The position numbers and the translations under genes are program-made. DNA of 64,000 nt from positions 666,501 to 730,500 of the forward strand of contig BSBM01001920.1 of the NCBI GenBank assembly GCA_027924585.1, given 5' to 3'. Numbering within the stretch: the stretch's first letter is position 1; each line of letters starts with the position of its first letter. The notes below the pieces were generated by a model. That model searched no databases. It was given only the letters and a program-made list of their open reading frames with translations, and was not told the origin of the DNA. This DNA is from Larix kaempferi (taxonomy: Eukaryota; Streptophyta; Pinopsida; Pinales; Pinaceae). Positions 1-10,720 of this stretch are shown piece by piece.

Positions 1-537
1 TCAACCTGCTCCGCAGCCATATTAGCAACCCCCTCAAGTTGCTACCCCTGCGCAACCTCCACCTACCTATCATCCCCTGCACCTGCGCAACCTCAGAACC
101 CACCTGCTGCCCAAGGGCAAGTTTACGCCCAACATAACCCGCAGCAAAACCAGAACAACCAACGCAACTAGGGCCAATAGAACCGCGGCAAGGGCCGTAA
201 TCATGGGAACAACCAACCTACAGACCAAGCTGGTCAACCGACCAATCCCCCCGATAATAATAATGCGGCCCCTGCTAACCAAAACCCTGATCGCCCACCC
301 AAGCAGGCTAAAAACCCCAATTTGTGAACAAACCACCCTTGTTCTATCTGTGGGGTCTATGGCCACTACACCCATGCTTGCCCCCATTTGGAGCAAGCTC
401 GACAACTTTGGGTTGATGATTCCCATCGCCAAGGGCATGCAGCTCCTCAGGCACCACTCAACCCCCCTCAACCTCAACAGCCACCTTTGGTACTGCAAAA
501 CCCCTTACCCACTCAAGGCGTAGTGAACACTTAGCCG
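1..537 (+). pseudogene. gag C-terminal part with CCHC zinc knuckle (element 1)
   Basis: A Pro/Gln/Asn-rich low-complexity stretch in the same frame as the downstream protease ORF. At 340-381 it contains a retroviral-type zinc knuckle, C-S-I-C-x4-H-x4-C, the nucleic-acid-binding motif of gag nucleocapsid. In-frame stops at 169-171 (TAG), 178-180 (TAG), 325-327 (TGA) and 532-534 (TAG) interrupt it. The reading frame continues directly into the protease region, so gag and pol were probably one polyprotein here. The capsid domain would lie to the left of the window. Long antisense ORFs over this stretch are shadows of its low-complexity composition. Confidence 0.7.
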
Positions 538-2346
538 GTGGCTCCCCCTCAAGCCAATGCCCCCCAGCAACAGATCACATACGCTGCTCCTGATCAACCC
601 ATGTTTGACTCAGGAACCCACCACTTATTGATGATGTCATCCACTAACGTCAACCTCCAGACTCACCAGAACCAATATGGCTCCACCGCTGAAGCCCCTC
701 CTGCAGAGAAAACCCTTAACGCTCATCCCACGGATCAGGCGTTACGTATACCTCCGCCTCCACTAGAGGGCACTCCTAAAGCCCCCCGTTTCCCACTTCG
801 CCGTATCAACAATAACCCTAATGCGCGCGCTACGTCAAACTACAACATTGTGGATGACTTAGCCCAATCTCCCGCAGCCATGTCTGCATTAGAAGTCTTG
901 AAAAACTGCCCCTCCCAGCGCAAGACTTTACTCTCTGCCATTGGGGCTATTGACCCAAACGATTCGAATTTGATGGCATTTGATTTGGACCAATCCGAAC
1001 ACTACCTACCTTCCAGCCTCGCATTCCAAGTTACTGTTTCCATCCGGAATCTTGTCATCCATCGGTGCATCATCGATGAAGGTGCCTCAACATGCGTTAT
1101 GTCTACATTCGTATGGAAGAAGTTGGGATCCCCTCCTCTTCAGCAGTCCACCACTGCGTTATGTGCCTATGATGGTCGTTCGGCCCAGCCCCAAGGCCTC
1201 CTACCCAACGTCCCCGTCCAGTTAGGTGGTAAAACTGTCCTTATTGATATAGAGGTAATCAATGCCCAACTAGATTATAACCTACTACTTGGCTACATGT
1301 ATTCCATGCAGGCGGTTGCCTCTTCCGTTTTCCGCACCATGATGTTCCCTCACGACGGATGCGTGGTTAAGGTTGACCAACTCACCTACTATGATCCCAA
1401 TTCCCCCGCAGCACCAGAAAATGTTCTCCCAATGGTTGAACAACCTGTTTCTGGTGCCCCCACCTCGCTAGTCTCCTCTACGGGGCCCGGCGTTTACTCA
1501 GATGCGCCAATGACCTCCACCTTTCAATCTATTCCTCCCCCGTCACCCGCTAATGACGTGTCTGACCTATGTACCCTGTCCCATGACACACAAACTCCTA
1601 ACAATCAACCTCCTTTGTTGCCTAAACCCCCTTTGGTACCTAGTCACATTGGTGTTACACCCATCCATACCATTCCTTTCCTAATCCCTCCTTCCGGAGT
1701 AGTGAGCGCCCCGGTCATGGCTACCCTTAGTCTCCCTGGGCTAACCTTAGGATTACCTGTTTGGTATCTTTCGCCTCCCGTTCGCCCGCCGACACCTGAT
1801 GTTGTCCTGCAGCCGGTGCAACCCATTGTCACTACTAGTGAACCACCTCCCGGTGTCGCTACCCCATCATCCTCCGCGAACCCTCCTCCTTCCCTCAAAC
1901 CCACTGGGGGTAGAGGTCCACAACCTTACAGTGCTGTACCACCTCTCAAAACAGTAAAAAATCCCCCCGTGTTCCGTGCTCCTCCCAAACGCTTGTTATG
2001 TGATGAGTTAGGCCACCCAACTCATCAATGCCCTCAGTTACCAGCATTACAGGAACACATGCAAATGCTCGATGATGACCCCAACATTCCCATCGTTAAA
2101 CTCGATCCCACCGCCAAGCCTAAAGATAAATCACTTCGTACCAACCACCATTGTCCCGATCTCCCAGATTACAGGGTAGCTCTTTATGAGATGAACAATC
2201 TGGACCTTGAGACGGCACCACCCACGATCAAGGAGATCCACCCCCCCCGTCTCTTCCCCTTCTGGAGAGGTAAATACCATTTACACGATCTCTTCAACCA
2301 CTACTCCCTCGTCAACCGATTTGACGAGCCAAACCTTCCGTACTGA
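538..2346 (+). pseudogene. Pol N-terminal part: retropepsin-like protease and proline-rich linker (element 1)
   Basis: Open for about 602 codons. The aspartic protease core starts near codon 176: I-I-D-E-G-A-S-T with the catalytic Asp at 1075-1077. The usual D-S/T-G triad reads D-E-G here, so the residue after the Asp is atypical. It is followed by a hydrophobic L-L-L-G-type flap/core segment (codons ~246-250). Downstream of about codon 290 the protein becomes a Pro/Ser/Thr-rich linker with a second short Cys/His cluster, C-D-E-L-G-H-P-T-H-Q-C, near codon 488. The frame closes at 2344-2346, while the homologous reading continues in another frame from about 2248. The switch falls at a run of eight or more C residues near 2239-2247, which suggests a homopolymer indel. 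The protease would cleave the gag-pol polyprotein in virus-like particles. Confidence 0.7.
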
Positions 2347-3313
2347 TGAGGATATTCTTGAGGCCCTCACTGCCCCGGATTATCCTTGGGATGACATGCA
2401 CCACCGTTCCTATTTTATCCCAGAAGAAGCCTCCTCTAGCACAGCTACCCAATTCACAATTGAATCCAAAGATTTCCTCCCCGCTAAGGTCGACTGGTTT
2501 AAGGATCCTATTCCCGTGCCTGATGCCTTCGAGGAGGGTAACATGGCCAACATCTCACCTGTTATCCACATCGATATCTCTGACCCCCCTGGCATCAATG
2601 AGTGCATCGCCTTAGGAGCCTCCTACAGTGAACAAGAGATTGAGGCGTACAAAAAACTCTTCTGAGAATTCTGTGATGTCTTTGCCTGGTCCTATACCGA
2701 AATGCCCGGTCTTGACCCCGCCATTATCGAGCACCATATTGACACATGGCTTGATGTACCCGCCGTACGTCAGAAACAACGTCCCATTCATCCCTCAAAA
2801 CTCCCAGCTGTCAAAGCCGAGATTGAGAAACTTTGCACGGCGGGATTCATTTATCCTATCGCTTACACCACATGGGTTTCAAACCCCATTCCTGTTAACA
2901 AAAAGCAAGGCACCATTCGAGTATGTACTGGATTCCGTGACTTAAACCGCGCTTGTCCCAAGGAAAATTTCCCCACGCCATTCATTGACCAACTCATCGA
3001 TGCGTGTGCGGGGCATGAAGTCCTCTCTTTCATGGATGGTTTTTCCGGATACAATTAGATTCAAATCCGCAAGGAGGATCAGTATAAGACTGCCTTTACT
3101 ACCCCATGGGGCACCTTTGCCTACCGCGTCATGCCTTTCGGCCTCAAAAATGATGGTGCCACCTTCCAGCGGGCCATGACCTATTGCTTTCATGATTTGG
3201 TCCACATCCTTCTAGTCTATCTTGACGACCTTACAGCTCGTTCTCGGAAATGATCAGACCACCTTAACGACCTTCGGCAGGTTTTTCTGCGTTGTCGCAA
3301 ATATCAAGTACGC
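2248..3313 (+). pseudogene. Reverse transcriptase domain (element 1), with stops
   Basis: Starts with an acidic linker, then the Ty3/gypsy RT opening with a D-V-F-A-W-S-Y motif near 2670-2690. The RT fingers carry a V-C-T-G-F-R-D-L-N segment (2923-2949) and a S-F-M-D-G-F-S-G-Y-N segment (3027-3055). The catalytic Y-L-D-D box lies near 3218-3229, so both active-site Asp residues survive. In-frame stops occur at 2663-2665 (TGA), 3056-3058 (TAG, at the Gln of the conserved Y-N-Q-I) and 3250-3252 (TGA). The 3056 and 3250 stops are explained by one C-to-T change each, in CAG and CGA. The role would be RNA- and DNA-templated DNA synthesis during retrotransposition. Confidence 0.85.
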
Positions 3314-4180
3314 TTGAACCCACACAAGTGTGTCTTTTGCGTTTCGGCAGGTCGATTGTTGGGTTTCATTGTTTCCCAGAAAGGAATTACTGTTGATCCT
3401 CTGAAAGTACAAGCCATCTTAGACCTTCCCTCTCCTCGTACGCTCCGGCAGCTCCAAAGTCTGCAAGGGCGGTCCAATTTCCTTCGACGCTTCGTCCCTG
3501 ATTACGCCACTACCGTTCACGGTTTTCTGCGCCTGCTTCGTACCCACGTATCGTTTGTGTGGGATGAGAAAGCAGAAGCTGCCTTCGAAGCCCTCAAGAA
3601 AGCTCTCACACAAGCCCCTTTGATCTCCCCTCCGGATTTCTCTCAGGACTTCATCCTTTACGTCTCGACATCCGACCATGCCGTGTCTGCAGTCTTGGTT
3701 CAAGAAGACGCTTCTCATCAGGAGCATGTCATTTATTACGTTAGCCAGACCTTGTCTGGACCACCACTGCGTTACCCGTATGAGGAGAGGCTTGCCCTAG
3801 CTGTATTCTTTTCCGTCCAAAAATTACGACATTACATCTTGATCAGCCACACCACGGTCATCGCCGACTCTAACCCCATGGTCTATCTCCTAACCCGGCG
3901 GCTCTTGCAAGGTCGTGTTGCTAAATGGGTCATTATCCTCCAAGAATATGACCTCATGTTCAAAACCCCTAAGATCACCAAAGCCTTAGCACTCGCCCAA
4001 CTCATTACTGATCTACCCTCTCTTCTCTCGGCCCCACAAATCTCCGACGAGTTACCCGACAATCATTTGTTCACTATCTCGTCTGATGACCCATGGTACG
4101 GTGATATTTTATTATACCTTCGCACACAGAAGTTCAGACCCAAAGTCACCCATAATGGACGTCGTCGTATCCGTCACTAG
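3314..4180 (+). pseudogene. RT connection and Ty3-type RNase H domain (element 1)
   Basis: An open stretch of 288 codons continuing the RT palm/thumb (G-F-I-V-S-Q-K-G-I-T-V-D-P segment, then an F-L-R-R-F-V-P-D-Y segment). The RT-associated RNase H follows: F-I-L-Y-V-S-T-S-D-H-A-V-S-A-V-L near 3651-3698, V-I-Y-Y-V-S-Q-T-L near 3730-3756, and Y-P-Y-E-E-R-L-A-L-A near 3777-3806. The first catalytic Asp position of this family reads S-T-S-D. This is the native gypsy RNase H, which degrades the RNA strand of the RNA-DNA hybrid. It ends at a TAG at 4178-4180 and is followed in the same frame by the integrase zinc domain. Confidence 0.8.
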
Positions 4181-5338
4181 GCCTCTCGATATCTCCTCTT
4201 AGGTGATGTCCTTTACCGGCGGGGGGTTGACACCATTCTTCGTCGTTGCCTTACACATGAGGAAGCTGAACACGTCCTTAACGACTATCATAGCGGTGCC
4301 TGCGGTAGTCATTTCTCTGGAATGGCCACTGCCCAAAAGGTTATCTGCGCCGGATACTTCTGGCCCACACTTTTCACCGACTGCATCACTGCGGTCAAGC
4401 ATTGCCACAACTTCCAACTTTTTGCCCCCAAGGCTCGGACGCCACCTGCTCCATTACACCCGGTTGTCACCGTCGGTCCCTTTTGTAAGTGGGCCATCGA
4501 CTTCATGGAGTGTAGACCCCCATCCGCTAACGGCCACAAGTACATCATTGTCACCGTCGATTACTTCACCAAATGGGCGGAAGCCATGCCCACTTTCATT
4601 TGTACCGCTGATACTGCTGCCCGTTTCTTTTCCAATCATGTTATCACTCGATTCAGGGTCCCTAAACAGTTGGTCTCAGAACATGGTTCACACTTTGAAG
4701 ATTCTGTTTGGTGCGAGTTATCCACCCTCCTCAAGTATGAACACCAATTTTCCTCTGCTTACTACCCCCAAGGGAACGGCCAAGTAGAGGCCATCAACAA
4801 AATCCTAAAGACTATCCTCCAATGAACCGTTGACAAGCATAAGTCCAATTGGCACCACATGCTGTTCCCTGCCTTATGGGCTTACCGAACCTCCACTACG
4901 ACCGCCACTGGTTTTACACCATTTCATTTAGTTCACGGAGTCGAGTCTGTCCTTCCTATTGAGTGTCAGATTCCTGCCTTACAGATCGTTGTCGAGCTTC
5001 TCCCTGATACCTCCCCCCTCGAGCAACATTTTCTATCTCTTGAACAAGCTGATGAAGACCGTCGTGCCACTCTCCAGAACATTGAAGCTGCCAAGAACCG
5101 CTCCAAAGCCGGTTATGACAAACATGTTCACCCTCGAACTTTCCACGAAGGGGACCTCGTCCTCGCATATGACCAAGCCCATGACAAAACCGGTAAGGGG
5201 AAGTTTGAATCCATGTGGCAAGGCCCTTACATCGTACAAACTTGCCTCGGCAAGGGGGCATATATTTTAGCCGACTCCGAAGGTCTCCCATTGCGGAACC
5301 CCCGTAATGGGTTGTACCTTAAGCGTTTCTACCCCTAA
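4181..5338 (+). pseudogene. Integrase (element 1), catalytic substitution and one stop
   Basis: An HHCC-type N-terminal domain is visible (H-S-G-A-C-G-S-H-F-S-G, then C-H-N-F-Q), but the last Cys of the usual C-H-x-C reads Phe. The rve core has W-A-I-D-F-M-E (first catalytic Asp, near 4499-4501), then V-S-E-H-G-S-H-F where the family has D at the second catalytic position, so GAA (Glu, 4678-4680) replaces Asp. The catalytic Glu in N-G-Q-V-E-A is present. A TGA at 4823-4825 precedes the C-terminal part with a GPY/F-like segment (W-Q-G-P-Y-I-V). No chromodomain is seen. Stop, zinc-finger loss and the D-to-E change together make this copy inactive. The domain ends at a TAA at 5336-5338. Confidence 0.85.
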
Positions 5339-5445
5339 ATGCAACCGCGGCCTCATTGGTCCGCCTTGTATAGTTTGTTATCTTTTTTGTTTTTCACCTT
5401 TTTTTTTACCATCATCTTACATTCCTCATTTTTGCATGCCCACAG
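5339..5445 (+). promoter_or_regulatory. Possible 3' splice site before the second RNase H ORF
   Basis: Between the integrase stop and the ATG at 5446 lies a strongly pyrimidine-rich tract (T-runs at 5386-5430) ending in CCCACAG directly abutting ATGGACC. This is a textbook plant 3' splice acceptor (AG at 5444-5445). A spliced or subgenomic transcript could therefore place the RNase H ORF at the 5' end of an mRNA or join it to pol. No matching donor can be chosen with confidence; GTATAG near 5368 is one candidate. Confidence 0.4.
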
Positions 5446-5874
5446 ATGGACCGTCTTTCACCTTGGTACACTGGCTTCGCTGACGGCTCAAGCCGTTGGT
5501 CTCCCAACCTGGCTTCTGCAGCATGGGTCTTATATTCCCCTTCCAACGAGATGATTCACCTTGACGGAATATGTATAGGCGCTGCTACCAAAAACCAGGC
5601 AGAGTATGATGCTGTGACCAGTCTCCTGACTGTTTCCCTCCAGATGGGCATACGTCACCTTCATGTGTTCCTTGACTCCCAGCTACTTGTCTCCCAGCTC
5701 AACAACTGTTACCAGGTGCGTGATCCCTGCCTCTTTAGAAAATTCCTGCGCACAAAACAACTTAGCCGACAATTTGAATCCATAACATTCACTCATGTCC
5801 CAAGAGCACAGAATAGTGTCGCAGACCAAATGGCTAACACCATCCTAGATTGGCATATCAATCATACCATGTAG
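5446..5874 (+). CDS. Second RNase H (RNase HI / aRNH-like), downstream of integrase
   Basis: An intact 142-codon ORF. All four acidic positions of the RNase HI fold are visible in order: Asp in F-A-D-G-S-S (codon ~12), Glu in Q-A-E-Y-D-A-V (~46), Asp in V-F-L-D-S-Q-L-L-V (~70) and Asp in N-S-V-A-D-Q-M-A-N (~127). The length of about 140 aa fits a single RNase H domain. Plant Tat-lineage elements are known to carry such an additional archaeal-type RNase H besides the native gypsy one. Here it follows the integrase as its own ORF, behind a good 3' splice acceptor. It has no stop or frameshift, in contrast to the decayed pol next to it. Expected role: removal of RNA primers and template during reverse transcription. 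A captured host RNase H is an alternative. Confidence 0.8.
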   Translation: MDRLSPWYTGFADGSSRWSPNLASAAWVLYSPSNEMIHLDGICIGAATKNQAEYDAVTSLLTVSLQMGIRHLHVFLDSQLLVSQLNNCYQVRDPCLFRKFLRTKQLSRQFESITFTHVPRAQNSVADQMANTILDWHINHTM

Positions 5875-5879
5875 AACCT

Positions 5880-6330
5880 CCATCAGGCATCATCATCCCA
5901 TAACATCTCATACAAATATATAAAAACACAAAAAGATTGCATAACATCAACATTTGCATTTATGTACATAAACCATAAAACCACATTTGCATTCATAAGG
6001 GCATCCACGTGCCTACACATACATAAATCATGCTTGCATCACATCAAAAACACAAGGGGCATCCACGTGCCCATCACCCTACACTACTGGCATCCATATA
6101 CAATATAAACATATAACAAACCATAAAGCGCATCCACGCGCGTACCACTAACACATCATCATAAAAAGTTGCATCCACGTGCATATATATATATCAAAAA
6201 ATATCATGTCATAGTGCTATACATGTCCTGAGTACCCCTGAACTCAGCTATACACAAAATGGCTATACATCCCTAACGCCTCATATAATACATGCCAAAG
6301 CTACAAAACTCGAGGGGAGTCCCCTGTACT
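5880..6330 (+). repeat. Four interspersed 12-bp GCATCCACGTGC repeats in an A/C-rich spacer
   Basis: The motif GCATCCACGTGC occurs at 6001, 6059 and 6171, with a variant GCATCCACGCGC at 6130. Three copies contain the palindrome CACGTG, the plant G-box core. The rest of the interval is A/C-rich and non-coding, and lies between the second RNase H ORF and the antisense gene. It could be a regulatory cluster for either direction or a decayed minisatellite. Confidence 0.6.
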
Positions 6331-6332
6331 CC

Positions 6333-7917
6333 CTAATGAGAGTCGTACCCTACATCACTGTCGGCATCTGCTGCCTCTGAGTCCTCCCCTCGCTCCTCCT
6401 CTGGCAAGTCCTCATCCCCTACGGGCTCCTGTGCCCGTGCCCTGTCTGCCAAGATCGCCACTCGGATAGAGATGGATCTGAACTCCCGGGGTGCTCTCAT
6501 GCACTCCTGAACCACGTTTGGATCGACGTCCCGCCACCCCTCGTCAGTCACCCCCACCAGCAAACGATCTAGCAGTGCCCGTACAGACTCTAGTGTCACC
6601 TTCGGATCCCGGCGTCGCACCTCTCCCCGCCCCGACAGAGCTGGAACGACCACAATCCCCCTCCGTGCCACATGCCCTGGCGGCGGCCTCGGACCCACAT
6701 CTGCAGATTACCCATTTGTTAGTCACAGCATATCAATAACCTAGCATATATAAAACTTGACATTCATAACATGCAAGTAAAAAAGCACACATACCATCTG
6801 GCCCCCATGCCTGTCCAGGAGCCCGTGGCGCCTCTGGATCTCCGGTGTAATCCATATCCCTATATGGGAAGTCATCGAGAGTCAGTGGTATCTGGAGCCA
6901 CTACAGTTACAACTCCTGCGTAAAGTATCGACCAACGTCGCCACCACCACAGCGGCACATCATCTCGCTCCACCGCACCATCCGCGGCTCCCTCCAACCT
7001 CCCGCTCTGATCGGCACCCACGGCCGCAATGTGGGTACCCTCTCCATAAAGAAGGCACATAAGAATGAACCATAGCAAAACCCCTTTCCATATTCCTTCG
7101 CTGCCGTCAGCTGCCACTGAACGCAGGTCAGGAACATCTGGCCCCACGCAAAGTAAACTCCATCCAGGATGCGCTCCACGAGCTGCATTTGCCCCCCATA
7201 CACCTTCTCCGGTGACTGGGATCCCAACACGCGAACCACACAGGCTGCGATAGCCTGTATCGATGGATCCTGTAGGTCTAACACCCGGAGTGCATTCCTA
7301 TGCACCCTAGCATCATGACCACAGTATCGCTCCAGCATGTCCTCCATGTCGACGTCCGCGGATACTTGTGGCTGAGTATCCGCAACCCTACCCAGACAGG
7401 GCAACCCTGTCAAGAAGTATACATCCGTCAGAGTGAGGTCCACCCTCTCACCCTGCACTCTGAATGCCTGTGTGTCAGGATCCTAGAAACTAATCAGTCG
7501 GTTCAGCAGCAATGCTGCCAACCGTATCATCGGTATCTGTGTGAACTTTAGTAGTCCGCAGTGTCCCAGTACTGCTCGCACAGGGCGGTTCCCCCGAATC
7601 ACCGTCATAATCTCATCAGGAATCTCCCGCTCTCTCCATAGAACCTGTGGCATCCTGTCAATCACGCAAAGAAGACTCATCAGACTCATGTCAATCAAAT
7701 AGACCTTCCCCCCCCCCCCGGGGACGCCCTCATAGCTCGGTCCAAAACCGCGGCTTTCGGGCTCCCTGCCGCGGTTGTCAGGCCTAAACCGGCGGACCTT
7801 AACCGTGCCTGTTTGGCCTAACCTCACGGTCTCACACCGCGTGTTCCTCCTTGGAACACGCAGTCTTAGACCGCATGACCAGCCGCGAAACATGCGGTCC
7901 CTAACCGCGTGGTTCAC
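6333..7917 (-). pseudogene. Antisense spliced gene with plant-mobile-domain (PMD)-like protein
   Basis: Read on the - strand, a coding region runs from about 7917 to 6795, then across a predicted 94-nt intron (6794-6701) to 6333. The exon 1 core carries a [stop]-D-P-D-T-Q-A-F segment, where the stop at 7485-7483 replaces the Trp expected in a W-D-P motif. It is followed by L-T-L-T-D-V-Y-F-L-T-G-L-P, typical of plant mobile domain / aminotransferase-like PMD proteins. The in-frame stops at 7485, 6909 and 6903 are each one transition from Trp or Gln codons. Exon 2 is acidic and ends in D-S-D-V-G-Y-D-S-H. The start is uncertain: Met codons near 7697 and 7688 follow a poly-C tract at 7705-7720 where the frame may be wrong. 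PMD-like antisense genes are known in some plant gypsy elements such as Grande. Function unknown. Confidence 0.6.
6701..6794 (-). other. Predicted intron in the antisense PMD-like gene
   Basis: On the - strand the donor reads CAGATG|GTATGTG and the acceptor TAATCTGCAG|ATGTGGG. Splicing joins the codon G|AT in phase 1 and keeps both flanking reading frames open (exon 1 from about 6898 to 6795, exon 2 from 6700 to 6333). The intron is 94 nt, T-rich on the - strand, and of normal size for plants. Confidence 0.6.
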
Positions 7918-7985
7918 CCCCGAAATTCGCAGTCCCCAACCGCGGTTTCACCCCTAAAACCCGCGGTCCACCCCACATGGACCGT
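7725..7985. repeat. GC-rich diverged CCGCGG-type repeats
   Basis: A locally GC-rich block in which C/A-flanked CCGCGG or CCGCG motifs recur every 20-35 bp (7748, 7770, 7838, 7884, 7907, 7940, 7960 approximately), often in the context CCYTAAACCGCGG. It covers the presumed 5' region of the antisense gene and could be its CpG-rich promoter or leader, or a decayed minisatellite. Composition differs sharply from the T-rich DNA to the right. Confidence 0.5.
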
Positions 7986-8199
7986 ACAAATATCCCTAGG
8001 ACCCACTACCCAACCCCCAACCCTAAAAAACGTGCAGGTATGAGTTTGACAGAATACCTGTATCTCCCGGATCTGAAATCGGTCGGTCGGATCGTCCAGA
8101 AATGCCACGTCAGCTCTGGTCCACTCTGATCACTAGTCAAAGTCAAACAAGTACAAATGACACATGTCATATTGGGCCCACTTACTATTTATAGTCAGT

Positions 8200-9177
8200 T
8201 GACTTTTTCTTATTTTGGCCATTCTGACCCCATACGAAGTCCGTTTTTTGAACCGTTTCCACCATTGGAATCAGCATGACGAGACCGTCATCATGGTCCA
8301 CTCATTTGCTCTTTTTTACCCAGTCACTTTTTGCTCTTTTTTCAGACATCACTCGTCGCCTCGGTTTGCGTGCCACATTGACCGTTCTCTGTTTTCAGCA
8401 TATTTTATATCATCGGATTCATTTTTCCGAGCCCGTGATGATGCTTGAGATCATTTCTCGCTCTCACGCCCATATTTTTCGGGTATTTTTTCCAAAATGC
8501 CCCTAGTCACCTCGGTTTCGTGCCACATCGGTCGTGATCCGTTCTTGACACTTTTTATATTGCCGGATTCATTTTTCGAGCTCGTGATGATGCTTGAGAT
8601 CATTTCTCGCTCTCACCTGGTACAATTTCAACATTGTGTCCCTACACCTTGCTGCCTCGGTTTGCGTGCCACATCGGCCACCTACAGATTGTTCCACATT
8701 TGTACATGAGCCATTCACTCCTGTCATACTGCAAATATTTCATTATTTTTCCACCATTCATTCACCCCGCAAGGAGGCCCACCAGTGTTCCCCCCCTACC
8801 CTCGTTCTCGGTCATCTCTAATGTTCCTTGATTGAGCACTTCCTCCTTCCCTGGCCATTCCTTTTGTTCGGTATAATTTTATCCCTTTTTCGGGCCGGAC
8901 AAGTCCTTTACGAAAAAGGCACTTCGGGAGTTTCCGTTAAGCTCTTTTCTGACTCCTTAAACAATGAAAAGATCGCCGAGCAATCTTGCTACCTTTCATG
9001 CTCGTTAAAGTACCTAAAAAGGCGTATATCTAGTATAAGTTTAACCCTTTTCCGGACCTGGTAGACTAATTATGAAAAAGGAATACTCTAGTCACACCGG
9101 CTAGAAGAGTTCTTCATTGCATCCTTTTATGCTTCTTTGGGCCTTGGAGACTAAATTTACGAAAAAGCAACCCCCTG
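8200..9177 (+). repeat. 3' untranslated region with ~150-bp tandem repeats
   Basis: T-rich non-coding DNA. A unit beginning CCTCGGTTT recurs at 8359, 8510 and 8655 (periods 151 and 145 bp). The first two copies both contain the block GATGATGCTTGAGATCATTT (8437 and 8585 approximately); the third is truncated. Several short ORFs here are by-products of the repeat. Diverged CGAAAAAGGCAC-like blocks recur between 8880 and 9170. Tandem repeats between the integrase end and the 3' LTR are a known feature of Tat-type elements. Confidence 0.65.
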
Positions 9178-9395
9178 GAGTCTTCTTATTTGCTTTCAGA
9201 CTCTCTAAAATTGAAAGCAACCATGAGCATGAACTGTCCTGGGCTCGTATAAATCCACGCGACAGTACCATTCCATCCATTTAGAGTCTTCTTATCGTTT
9301 TCAGACTCCTTAAAATTGAAAGCAATCACGAGCATGAACTGTCCTGGGCTCGTAAAATCCACACGACAGTACCAGTTTCACACACACTTCTTCTA
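9178..9395 (+). repeat. Two-copy ~106-bp tandem duplication
   Basis: The unit starts GAGTCTTCTTA at 9178 and again at 9284. Both copies share GAGCATGAACTGTCCTGGGC and CGACAGTACCA with small changes. Non-coding, within the 3' untranslated region of element 1. Confidence 0.8.
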
Positions 9396-10379
9396 GTTCT
9401 TTGACCCATGAAGAAGTGTCCCCATGCCTCTTGGCACTATGATCAATCATCTCGGCAGCACCCCCAATCAGGTCGCCTTTGTTCAGAGTATTCTGCAGTC
9501 TCCTGCTCTTTTAGACCAGTTTAAGTCTCCCTCATCCCAGTCACCATCCCAGATCCAATCCAGCTATGATCCCTTTCCCTCCAGTCAGTTTCATATGCTG
9601 CCCGATCATCCCCACTATCATACTCTAAACAAAGGAAGTTTGAGTCCCCCCACTCTACTTGCCCAGTTATCCCCCCACAGTTTGTCAGTCCTGCCATCAG
9701 TACTCTCACATTTCGGTTCTCCACCTCGCGCTCCTGTCAAGGAAACATCATTGCCTTGATAGTTGCAGGTCTCCCTCTGTCGATGACAGCTCCTCTATTC
9801 CAGAGGATAGGCCCAGAGGTCCCTACGCCTTGGACTCATCACCATCTGCGATCAGTGCCTGCGGATCACTCTGAGCAGAGCCATCATTGCCTCTTAGAGT
9901 GGTTGTTTCTCACATGCTCGACTTCAACACCTTAATCGCATCGTTGAGAATCACGTAGGGTTATATCCCTTCAGTTTTTAGTCGAAGACCCCGGATTTCC
10001 CCCGACTCTAGCACATTGGTGAGTCACTTCGGAACACCCAGTTCTATGTTCCCATGGATGTCCAGGCTGCGTTGGCGATTGTATTCGGAAGCCATCCAGT
10101 TACATGCTTCCTTGAGTACCCAGTTCTGTTCCAGTTCAGTTTACCATCGGGGTTATGGCTCCCAGTCACTATGATCCAGCAGCTCATCAGTTCCTGTGGT
10201 ACCCCATTCAGCAGCACTGATGATTATTCCAGTGCACCAGTTCTTCAGCTTACACATGGTCATCCCAGCAATATGTGCCAGATTTGTGTCTCCTCTAGAC
10301 ACTTATGATGTACACAGTGGTCCTCTATGTATTTTTTAGGTCCCTCTTTTCGGGCCTCACAGTTCTGTTTATGTATCTC
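9396..10379 (+). other. Non-coding 3' region of element 1
   Basis: C/T-rich DNA with short unrelated ORFs, for example at 9424-9759 (Ser/Pro-rich, no recognisable domain). Dispersed CCAGTT / CCCAGTC words recur, suggesting an old diverged minisatellite. I see no gene. Confidence 0.4.
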
Positions 10380-10575
10380 GATACGAGCATGGGTATGCCC
10401 GCCTTGTCCATATATTGAGATTCTTCCTCAGCCATTGTTTGAGGCTATGTATATGTCAAGTCCCCATATTTTGGACCCCATTGTTATTTTTATGTTATAT
10501 CCTGATACGAGCATGGGAATGCCCGCCTCGTCCATATGATCAGATGATTCCTCATCCATTATTGAGGTTATGTAC
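10380..10575 (+). repeat. Partial ~124-bp tandem duplication
   Basis: GATACGAGCATGGG occurs at 10380 and 10504 with downstream ATGCCCGCC, TCGTCCATAT and CCATTRTTTGAGG blocks shared; the second copy is incomplete. Non-coding, near the end of the element 1 internal region. Confidence 0.75.
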
Positions 10576-10708
10576 TTTTAGTTCTTGCAGTTGTTCAGGA
10601 TCGTTGTTCCGGGCTTCCGTTTGTTTCTTCTTTTCTCCACACCCCAGGAAAACCATACATGACTTATGATGTCCATCGGCCATACGATGAGCTCCTACCC
10701 TCGCACAT

Positions 10709-10720
10709 CAGGGGGCAATC
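10709..10720 (+). other. Polypurine tract (PPT) of element 1
   Basis: CAGGGGGCAATC lies immediately before the LTR start TGTTAACACC at 10721. A G-rich purine run abutting the 3' LTR is the plus-strand primer site for reverse transcription. It fixes the LTR start and element orientation. Confidence 0.75.
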
